From Phycisphaerales bacterium (lineage in GTDB: Bacteria; Planctomycetota; Phycisphaerae; Phycisphaerales; SM1A02): DNA of 5,279 nucleotides. Numbering within the stretch: position 1 is the stretch's first letter; each line of letters begins with the position of its first letter. Made by a program: the position numbers and the translations under genes. The notes below the pieces were generated by a model. That model did not search any database. It was not told the DNA's origin and worked only from the letters and a program-made list of their open reading frames with translations. The stretch is taken from NCBI GenBank assembly GCA_018882625.1, contig VERO01000176.1, positions 1-5,279 of the forward strand, read 5' to 3'. Shown piece by piece: positions 1-4,833 of the stretch.

Positions 1-372
1 GTCGTACACCGACCGGAAATCCTCAATGGAGTCCGATGGCGTCTTGGCCATGATCCCCACCTCGATCATCGCGAAGACCATCCGCCCGAAGTCGTCCGTG
101 CGGTGGATCCGCCAGCGCTCGAGTACGGCCGGAGCGAGCATCCCGTACCTGGTTATGGCGAAGTCGAGAAGCCCCATGCAGAGCTGCTGGCCAGTGACAT
201 GGTTGCCGTCAGTCGCGCCGGTGCCCCCTGCATCCCGGATCCCCGCCTGCACCCGACCCACCGAGTACTCGAGACCCTCCCTGATGAACTGGTAGGCCTC
301 TATGGGGTACGGGCCGCGGGAGGTCAGGGCCTTCGCGATCGCGTCATCTCCCATGGACTCGGGGCTCGGCAT
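1..372 (-). CDS. Minf_1886 family protein, 3' end cut off by the window
   Basis: This small soluble protein matches the Minf_1886 family, whose function is unknown; I infer no reaction. The minus-strand frame is open from the start to base 1, giving about 124 residues. Family hallmarks are in order: an N-terminal helix (MGDDAIAKAL), then EAYQFIREGLEYS, HVTGQQLCMGLLDFA, RYGMLAPAVLERW, RTDDFGRMVFAMIEVGIM, and an acidic end DSIEDFRSVYD, where the family usually continues only a short way. I chose the ATG at 372 because AGGA lies 8 bases upstream. ATGs at 390, 381 and 354 are in frame, and the one at 354 would fit the usual family N-terminus best. There is no signal peptide or membrane segment. 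It is divergent from the OmpA-type gene. An insertion rich in Gly, Ala and Thr (about DAGGTGATDGNH) sits before the HVTGQ motif. The family call is fairly sure; the start is not. Confidence 0.82.
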   Translation of the reverse strand, partial: MPSPESMGDDAIAKALTSRGPYPIEAYQFIREGLEYSVGRVQAGIRDAGGTGATDGNHVTGQQLCMGLLDFAITRYGMLAPAVLERWRIHRTDDFGRMVFAMIEVGIMAKTPSDSIEDFRSVYD

Positions 373-452
373 CGCACGCATCCTAGGCATGCCTGCCGCC
401 CAAGGACGCGCGTGCGCATGGCGCATGTGCCGGCACACGTTGAGCCTGGCGC

Positions 453-460
453 GTTATACT
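453..460. promoter_or_regulatory. Candidate shared -10 element between divergent genes
   Basis: GTTATACT is the only AT-rich spot in the divergent intergenic region. On the plus strand it reads TATACT (455-460), about 52 bases before the ATG at 512. On the minus strand it reads TATAAC (458-453), about 80 bases before the ATG at 372. Neither side has a good -35 at 16-18 bases: a TTGAGC at 440-445 is only 9 bases from TATACT. The two -10 readings overlap, so one melted region could serve both genes. This is inference from motif resemblance only. Confidence 0.3.
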
Positions 461-494
461 TCTGCCACGCATCGGCGAGCAGATCGCCTTGGCC

Positions 495-500
495 AAGGAG
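495..500 (+). promoter_or_regulatory. Ribosome-binding site deciding the ATG at 512
   Basis: AAGGAG lies 11 bases before the ATG at 512 (GAGAGG overlaps it closer in). It supports 512 as the start of the lipoprotein rather than the in-frame ATG at 302, which would place the lipobox about 100 residues in and overlap the divergent gene. Confidence 0.6.
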
Positions 501-511
501 AGGCCGACCCC

Positions 512-1396
512 ATGACGACACGTCCACAACTCGCGTTCACCCTTCCCGGTTCCGTGCGCATCGGAGCGCTCTCGTGCGCACTGATGGCTCTTTCGGCCTG
601 CGTCCCGCAGGAAAAGTACAACGACCTCGAGCTGGCCTACCGATCGGAGCAGCAGCAGCTGATCCGCACGCAGGGCGAGCTCGAGACTGCGCGCGCAAAC
701 GAGGCGCGGCTGAGGTCGCAGCTTGCGCAGGCAGCCTCGGACCTCGAGAGCCTCGAGGCGCTCCGCAAGGGACAGAATGTCGACGTCGACAAGCTGCTTG
801 CCGACTACGAGGCGCTGCTCTCGCAGATCGGCAAGCTCGATGTCGGCGGTCCGCTTCCCAACGATGTCAACAAGGCGCTGGCCGACCTTGCGGCGATGTA
901 CCCAGATGTGCTCCAGTTCGATCCGCGCCGCGGCATGATCCGCTTCATGTCGGACTTCACCTTCGACCCCGGCTCAGTGCAGCTCAAGTCGGGTGCACTC
1001 GCAGCGCTCAAGACGCTCGCGCCGATCCTCACGGGTTCGCAGGCGGCCGGCTTCGAGGTGGTCGTCGTTGGTCACACCGACAACACGCCCATCCGCCGAT
1101 CGGCCGCTCAGCACCCGACCAACATGCACCTGTCCGCGCACCGGGCGATCAGCGTGCGTGACCAGCTCGTGAAGGACGGAGTGCCTGCGACACGGTTCCT
1201 GGTCGCGGGATACGGCGAGTTCAGGCCGGTGGTGGCCAACGGATCCAACGGCGCCGCGCAGAACCGCCGTGTGGAGATCTACCTCATGCCATTCCTCGTG
1301 GCGTCTGGTTCGGCTGGCGTGACGGCGACCGCCGCTCCCGCAGCGCCTGCGCCGGCACCCGCTCCCGCGGGCGGCTTCGAGGAACCCACGAAGTGA
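512..1396 (+). CDS. OmpA/MotB-domain lipoprotein with coiled coil (Pal-like peptidoglycan anchor)
   Basis: This 294-aa exported lipoprotein probably links the outer membrane to peptidoglycan. Residues 1-30 form a lipoprotein signal peptide with lipobox LSAC and lipidated Cys30. Residues 36 to about 105 are Glu/Leu/Gln-rich and predicted coiled coil. The OmpA C-terminal domain spans about 140-260: FTFDPGSVQL, then GHTDNTPIRR (187-196), LSAHRA and NRRVEI (251-256). By family knowledge Asp190 and Arg211 should contact the diaminopimelate of the peptide stem. The loop between them is longer than in Pal and resembles MotB-type domains, but the lipobox in place of a transmembrane helix and the absence of motor-gene neighbours argue against MotB. 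Residues 264-294 are an Ala/Pro-rich tail, unusual after an OmpA domain. The gene ends before a strong terminator, so it is probably monocistronic. Pal-type function is inferred; the domain call is firm. Confidence 0.93.
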   Translation: MTTRPQLAFTLPGSVRIGALSCALMALSACVPQEKYNDLELAYRSEQQQLIRTQGELETARANEARLRSQLAQAASDLESLEALRKGQNVDVDKLLADYEALLSQIGKLDVGGPLPNDVNKALADLAAMYPDVLQFDPRRGMIRFMSDFTFDPGSVQLKSGALAALKTLAPILTGSQAAGFEVVVVGHTDNTPIRRSAAQHPTNMHLSAHRAISVRDQLVKDGVPATRFLVAGYGEFRPVVANGSNGAAQNRRVEIYLMPFLVASGSAGVTATAAPAAPAPAPAPAGGFEEPTK

Positions 1397-1463
1397 CCGC
1401 ATGCATCGTGGCGGTCCGCTGACCGTACCTCGGTCCAGTCGACATCATCCCTCAAGCCCCTTG

Positions 1464-1494
1464 ACGCCCTCGCCACCGCGAGGGCGTTTTCTTT
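1464..1494 (+). terminator. Intrinsic terminator after the OmpA-type lipoprotein gene
   Basis: A perfect 10-bp stem (ACGCCCTCGC at 1464-1473 pairing with GCGAGGGCGT at 1478-1487) with a CACC loop is followed by a T-rich run (TTTCTTT, 1488-1494). It lies 67 bases after the stop codon at 1396. It is the best intrinsic terminator in the window and separates the lipoprotein gene from the secreted protein gene. Confidence 0.9.
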
Positions 1495-1536
1495 GCGAAG
1501 ATTCGGCATGTGCGAGCATTTTCGGACCATGATCAT

Positions 1537-1565
1537 TTGGAGCTGACGCGCTTCGGCAGTACTGT
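1537..1565 (+). promoter_or_regulatory. Weak candidate promoter for the large secreted protein
   Basis: TTGGAG (1537-1542) and TACTGT (1560-1565) are spaced by 17 bases and lie about 70 bases before the ATG at 1634. Each hexamer matches the sigma-70 consensus at only three positions, so this is a guess. Some promoter is expected here because a terminator stands immediately upstream. Confidence 0.22.
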
Positions 1566-1633
1566 GCAGGCGTGGTTCCCGCCACCCGCAGCCCCTGCCG
1601 GGCTCGGCAATCAGTCCCCTGCCTGGAGAAACG

Positions 1634-3850
1634 ATGACGCCCCGACCGCTCTTCGCTGCGATCGCCTCGCTCGCCCTTCCCGCCGTCGCCTCTGCACAGG
1701 TGCAGCTCAGCGAGATTCGCGTCGGCCAGCCGGGCCTGGACACCCAGGAGTATGTGGAGCTTCGCGCGCAGCCGGGAACGTCACTCGCCGGCCTGACACT
1801 TGTGGTGATCGGTGACGGCGAGGGACAGTCGGCCCCGGCGCAGAACGGGTTCATCGAGGAGGCCGTGGCGCTCTCGGGTTCCGTTGGGTCGAGCAGGCAC
1901 TTTGTGCTGGCGGAGGCGACGTTCACGCTCACGCTCGTGGATCTCGTGCGGCCGCTCAACTTCGAGGATCCCGACAACGTGACCTTCCTGCTCGTGAGCG
2001 GTTTCTCGGGAAGCGTCGGGCAGTCGCTCGACACTAACTTTGACGGCACACTTGACGTGACCCCCTGGGCGTCCGTGATCGACTCGGTTGCGATCGTCTC
2101 GACGCAGTCGCCCAACGGCACCACCAGCGACTTCGTGTACTCGGGCACGCGCGTGGGACCGGACGGGGCCACCTCGCCCTCCTACGTGTGGCGCTGCTCC
2201 AACACCGGAGCCTGGACCGTGGGCGCACCGGACCTCAGCGTGGCTGGCGACACGCCGGGAGCCGAGAACCCGACATGCAGCGCGAGCGGTCCGGTGGTGC
2301 GCATCAGCGAGATCCGCACCGACATGCCCGGCGGCACCGACCCGAACGAGTACTTCGAGCTGCAGGGTCCGCCCGGAACCGTGCTGAATGGCTACACCTA
2401 CATCGTGCTCGGCGATGCCGAGCCGACCAATGACGGCTACGTGGAGACGGTCGTCTCGCTCGATGGCGTCGTGATCCCGCCGAGCGGATACCTGCTCGTG
2501 GCCGAGCCGACGTTCAACCTCGGTGTCACCCCCGACTTCGTGACTGCCGCGGGCCAGCTCAACTTCGAGAACAGCGACAACGTGACCCACATGCTCGTGC
2601 GCGGATTCACGGGCGCGCTCGACAACGACCTGCACACCGGCACGTCCTGCGTGCTCGACTCCACGCCGTGGACGCAGGTGGTCGATGCCGTCGGCATCAA
2701 GTCGCCGGACACCACGTGCATCTTCGCGGACGAGTACGTGGGTCCCGACGGGACCTTCGCTCCGGGCCACATCTACCGGTGTTCGCCCGACGGCGAGTGG
2801 GAGCTTGGCGCGTTCACGACCGAGGCAGGCGGCGACACCCCAGGCGCCGAGAACCGCGCATGCTCGCTTGGACCGCCAGTGGAATGCGGTGATGCAGCCG
2901 CTGGCTCATGCAGCCAGCCGCGAACCACCCCCTACTGCAGCAACAGCACATGCTGCACGAGCGTGTGCACGGTCGATCCGACCTGCTGCCAGGTGGCATG
3001 GGACGCAGACTGCGTCGCGCAGGCGGCAATCAGCTGCGCCACGGGCGGGACTGGCTGCGAGCGTGGTCCCGTGAACATCAGCGAGGTCCGGCTCGACATG
3101 CCTTCGACGGATACGCACGAGTTTGTCGAGGTGACCGGTCCTGCGGGGCAGGCGCTTGATGTCACCATCGTCATCATCGGGGATGGCACAGTCGGCAGCG
3201 GTGTGGTGGAGCGGGCGAGGAGCCTCGTGGGGATCACGATGCCTTCGGACGGCACCCTGCTTGTGGGCAATCCCGCGGTCACCCCAGATGTCGGGAACGG
3301 CGGCGGGACTGGCGGTGCAGACCTCACGACCGACTGGATCGAGAACAACGACAACATCACGATCCTCCTCGTGCGCGGCTGGACGGGTTCGGTGAACGCA
3401 GACCTCGATACCAACGACGACGGCACATTCGATGTGACCCCGTGGACGGAGATCGTGGACAGCATCGCGGTCCTGCTGTCGGCGACCACGCCTCCGGTGG
3501 GCACGGAGTACGCCTACGGAACGAACCGCATCGGCCCTGATGGCAATGTTGCGCCCCGCCACGTCTGGCGCTGCACCGACACCGGATGCTGGAACATCGG
3601 CCTCTTCGACCGGATCCTTAACGCTGCTGCCGGCAACGAGACTCCAGGCACCACCAACGCAGGCTGTGGAGGCGGCGGCAACCCGTGCCCGGCCGACATC
3701 AATGGCGACGGTTCGGTGGGTGGGCTTGACCTCACCGCGCTGCTGGCAGGTTGGGGCGGCAGCGACGCCGAAGCCGACATCGACGGCGACGGAACGGTGG
3801 GCGGCCTTGACCTGACCGCGCTGCTGGCGGCATGGGGCAACTGCCCCTGA
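1634..3850 (+). CDS. Secreted protein with three lamin-tail-like repeats, Cys-rich module and dockerin-like C-terminus
   Basis: This 738-aa exported protein has no recognisable enzyme domain. Residues 1-21 are a signal peptide cut after ASA. Three repeats follow, at about 23-215, 221-410 and 480-678. Each opens with a (L/I)SE(I/V)R strand and an E(Y/F)(V/F)E(L/V) strand as in lamin-tail domains, continues through a DNVT/DNIT-LLV-GF/WTG block, TPW and GPDG, and closes with (W/Y)RC and an (E/D)TPG motif before a Cys. Between repeats 2 and 3, residues 418-475 hold twelve cysteines around CC, VC, DPTCC and WDADC, a module I associate with planctomycete and myxobacterial secreted proteins. Residues 685-738 carry two DxNGDG/DxDGDG EF-hand-like repeats resembling type I dockerin. 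The start is supported by GGAG 5 bases before the ATG. Lamin-tail domains often mediate binding or surface attachment, so an extracellular adhesive or structural role is inferred. A terminator upstream suggests a separate unit. Confidence 0.9.
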   Translation: MTPRPLFAAIASLALPAVASAQVQLSEIRVGQPGLDTQEYVELRAQPGTSLAGLTLVVIGDGEGQSAPAQNGFIEEAVALSGSVGSSRHFVLAEATFTLTLVDLVRPLNFEDPDNVTFLLVSGFSGSVGQSLDTNFDGTLDVTPWASVIDSVAIVSTQSPNGTTSDFVYSGTRVGPDGATSPSYVWRCSNTGAWTVGAPDLSVAGDTPGAENPTCSASGPVVRISEIRTDMPGGTDPNEYFELQGPPGTVLNGYTYIVLGDAEPTNDGYVETVVSLDGVVIPPSGYLLVAEPTFNLGVTPDFVTAAGQLNFENSDNVTHMLVRGFTGALDNDLHTGTSCVLDSTPWTQVVDAVGIKSPDTTCIFADEYVGPDGTFAPGHIYRCSPDGEWELGAFTTEAGGDTPGAENRACSLGPPVECGDAAAGSCSQPRTTPYCSNSTCCTSVCTVDPTCCQVAWDADCVAQAAISCATGGTGCERGPVNISEVRLDMPSTDTHEFVEVTGPAGQALDVTIVIIGDGTVGSGVVERARSLVGITMPSDGTLLVGNPAVTPDVGNGGGTGGADLTTDWIENNDNITILLVRGWTGSVNADLDTNDDGTFDVTPWTEIVDSIAVLLSATTPPVGTEYAYGTNRIGPDGNVAPRHVWRCTDTGCWNIGLFDRILNAAAGNETPGTTNAGCGGGGNPCPADINGDGSVGGLDLTALLAGWGGSDAEADIDGDGTVGGLDLTALLAAWGNCP
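1700..2278 (+). repeat. Lamin-tail-like protein repeat 1 (residues about 23-215)
   Basis: The first of three homologous protein segments opens with LSEIRV and QEYVELRA. It contains NFEDPDNVTFLLV, an EF-hand-like loop DTNFDGTLD (residues 133-141), TPWASVIDSVAIV, VGPDG and VWRC, and closes with GDTPGAENPTC. It lacks the extra cysteine pair of repeat 2. The similarity is visible by eye in protein; the DNA has diverged. Confidence 0.8.
2294..2863 (+). repeat. Lamin-tail-like protein repeat 2 (residues about 221-410)
   Basis: The second segment opens with ISEIRTDMPGG and NEYFELQGPPG, has NFENSDNVTHMLVRGFTG, and closes with GDTPGAENRAC. Where repeats 1 and 3 have an acidic DTN-DG loop, this one reads HTGTSCVLD (334-342) with Cys339, and a second extra Cys362 follows. 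Its closing block is closest to that of repeat 1. Confidence 0.8.
2885..3058 (+). other. Cysteine-rich module inside the secreted protein (residues 418-475)
   Basis: Twelve cysteines fall in 58 residues: 418, 426, 435, 440, 441, 445, 451, 452, 460, 468 and 475, with the CC pairs counted individually, plus nearby Cys410 just before the module. The spacing includes STCCTSVC, DPTCC and WDADC. The even-looking pattern and the exported context suggest a disulfide-bonded domain. The pattern recurs in secreted proteins of planctomycetes and myxobacteria as I recall them; no function is known to me. My listed positions give eleven cysteines, so the figure of twelve includes Cys410. Confidence 0.7.
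3071..3667 (+). repeat. Lamin-tail-like protein repeat 3 (residues about 480-678)
   Basis: The third segment opens with ISEVRLDMPS and HEFVEVTGP, has ENNDNITILLVRGWTG, the acidic loop DTNDDGTFD (592-600), TPWTEIVDSIAVL, IGPDG and HVWRC, and closes with ETPGTTNAGC. Its loop resembles that of repeat 1, and its opening resembles that of repeat 2. It carries a Gly-rich insertion (about NGGGTGG) before the DNIT block. Confidence 0.8.
3695..3838 (+). repeat. Pair of 63-bp direct repeats coding the dockerin-like EF-hands
   Basis: Bases 3695-3757 and 3776-3838 are near-copies, 81 bases apart start to start. Each codes D-I-(N/D)-G-D-G-x-V-G-G-L-D-L-T-A-L-L-A-x-W-G. Aspartates 688, 692 and 699 in copy 1 and 715, 719 and 726 in copy 2 fit calcium-binding loop positions. 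The linker between them (GSDAEA) is short. The duplication is usual for type I dockerins; high DNA identity suggests recent copying or conversion. Confidence 0.85.
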
Positions 3851-3871
3851 ACGCAGGCGAGCACCGTACGG

Positions 3872-3896
3872 GCGCGTGAGCTGATGTTCCACGCGC
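3872..3896 (+). other. GC-rich hairpin after the secreted protein gene
   Basis: A perfect 7-bp stem (GCGCGTG at 3872-3878 with CACGCGC at 3890-3896) has an 11-base loop and lies 21 bases after the stop codon. No T-run follows, so it is not a standard intrinsic terminator. It might stabilise or pause the transcript, or be chance in GC-rich DNA. Confidence 0.3.
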
Positions 3897-3922
3897 GACA
3901 CCGGTGCCGCGCGTCGCGCTCC

Positions 3923-3976
3923 GCGCCCGTGACGCGTGCTGCGCCCGTAACGCGTGCTGCGCCCGTGACGGGTGCT
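3923..3976 (+). repeat. Three tandem copies of an 18-bp unit before the permease gene
   Basis: The unit GCGCCCGTGACGCGTGCT occurs at 3923-3940, with one change at 3941-3958 (GTAACG) and one at 3959-3976 (GACGGG). Copies abut exactly and stop 20 bases before the ATG at 3997. The 18-base length is a multiple of three, and the frame of the permease reads ARDACC-type repeats through it from a GTG at 3904, but such a low-complexity N-terminus is not expected in the MlaE family. It is either a replication-slippage repeat or a set of regulator sites. Confidence 0.9.
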
Positions 3977-3984
3977 GGTGCGGC

Positions 3985-3990
3985 TATCGT
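3985..3990 (+). promoter_or_regulatory. Candidate -10 giving a leaderless permease transcript
   Basis: TATCGT lies 6 bases before the ATG at 3997, a spacing that would place the transcript start at or next to the start codon. No usable ribosome-binding site precedes this ATG: the only AGG is one base away. No convincing -35 is seen. This is speculative. Confidence 0.2.
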
Positions 3991-3996
3991 GCAGGC

Positions 3997-4833
3997 ATGA
4001 CTGCGCTGAATGCATCCATCTCCCGCTTCGGGTGGCTGGTGTGGGATGCCGTCGCGGGCTTCGGGCGATTCATCGAGTTCGTGTCCGCCGTCATCGCCCA
4101 GCTGACGGCGCACCCTGCCAAGTGCCTGCGCCCATCGCTCCTGGTTGCGCAGTGCTACGCCGTTGGCGTGGCAAGCATCCCCGTTGTGGCGATCACCGGG
4201 GCGTTCATCGGGATGATCCTGGCGCTTGAGGGCTACGCGCAGTTTGCGGCCATCGGCCAGGAGCAGCGGATGGGCGGCATCATCAACGTGTCCGTCACGA
4301 AGCAGATCGGGCCCGTCCTCGCGGCCGTGATGGTGGCAGGCCGGGTGGGCGGTGCGCTCGCGGCGGAGCTCGGGTCGATGGCCGTCACCGAGCAGCTGGA
4401 CGCCATGCGTGCCATGGATGCCGACCCGATACGGATCCTCGTCGTGCCGCGTGTGGTGGCGTGCCTGGTCATGACGCCGATGCTCACGATCTACTCGGAC
4501 ATGCTTGGAGCGTGGGGCGCCTGGCTCGTGACGTGCGGGATCTACGGCGTGTCGGATGCCGACTACTGGTACTTCACCGGGCTCTTCGTGCACTGGTGGG
4601 ATCCGGTATCGGGACTGATGAAGTCGGCGGCGTTCGGGCTCGCGATCGGCCTCGTCGCGTGCTTCAAGGGATTCCACTCGCGCGCGGGCGCCGCAGGCGT
4701 GGGGCGCGCCGCGACAAGCGCATTTGTCGCGGCGTTCATGGCGATCATCATCCTCAACCTGGTGCTTGCGCAGTTCTTCAACACCATATTCAGGCTCTTC
4801 ATCGCGCATCCCGGGAGCTACCTCGGTGGCTGA
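3997..4833 (+). CDS. mlaE: MlaE/YrbE-family ABC transporter permease
   Basis: This 278-aa inner-membrane permease is of the MlaE type, which with an MlaF-like ATPase and an MlaD-like MCE protein moves phospholipids between the inner and outer membranes. Family signatures are strong: GAFIGMILALEGY, then GPVLAAVMVAGRVGGALAAE (105-124), LGSMAVTEQLDAMRAMDADP (125-144), the PRVVACLVMTPML segment, and the C-terminal KGFHSRAGAAGVGRA block before a last hydrophobic helix. Hydrophobic segments lie at about 53-77, 100-123, 148-183, 208-228 and 243-268. Length is close to the family norm. I start at the ATG at 3997, since the family begins about there; a GTG at 3904 would add 31 residues of tandem-repeat sequence. 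No ATPase or MCE gene is visible in the window. The next gene overlaps its stop by 8 bases. The family is certain; the exact substrate is inferred. Confidence 0.95.
   Translation: MTALNASISRFGWLVWDAVAGFGRFIEFVSAVIAQLTAHPAKCLRPSLLVAQCYAVGVASIPVVAITGAFIGMILALEGYAQFAAIGQEQRMGGIINVSVTKQIGPVLAAVMVAGRVGGALAAELGSMAVTEQLDAMRAMDADPIRILVVPRVVACLVMTPMLTIYSDMLGAWGAWLVTCGIYGVSDADYWYFTGLFVHWWDPVSGLMKSAAFGLAIGLVACFKGFHSRAGAAGVGRAATSAFVAAFMAIIILNLVLAQFFNTIFRLFIAHPGSYLGG
4813..4817 (+). promoter_or_regulatory. Ribosome-binding site inside the permease 3' end
   Basis: GGGAG sits 8 bases before the GTG at 4826. It supports that GTG as a real start and suggests coupled translation with the permease, whose stop codon is at 4831-4833. 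Confidence 0.6.

Noticed and set aside
302..511. Upstream ATG at 302 for the OmpA-type lipoprotein
   Set aside because: It would bury the lipoprotein signal peptide and overlap the Minf_1886-family gene; AAGGAG before 512 supports the shorter form.
103..1161. Open plus-strand frame of 352 codons at the left
   Set aside because: It crosses the divergent intergenic region and overlaps the OmpA-domain lipoprotein in another frame; its composition is Arg/Ala/Pro-rich and matches nothing.
512..1396. MotB flagellar motor protein
   Set aside because: It has a lipobox instead of a membrane helix with the proton-binding Asp, and no motA or flagellar neighbour.
1532..1545. Palindromic ATGATCAT region as an operator
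   Set aside because: The palindrome is only 8 bases, with no second site or known regulator motif; chance is likely.
3923..3976. CRISPR array
   Set aside because: The 18-bp units abut with no spacers.
3904..3996. GTG at 3904 as the permease start
   Set aside because: It adds 31 Arg/Cys/Ala residues coded by the tandem repeat that the MlaE family does not have. It is kept only as an alternative.
2906..4015. Open minus-strand frame of 369 codons, and another at 1781-2770
   Set aside because: Both are antisense to the secreted protein, whose repeats, signal peptide and dockerin-like tail are clear; their products are Arg/Val/His-rich without motifs.
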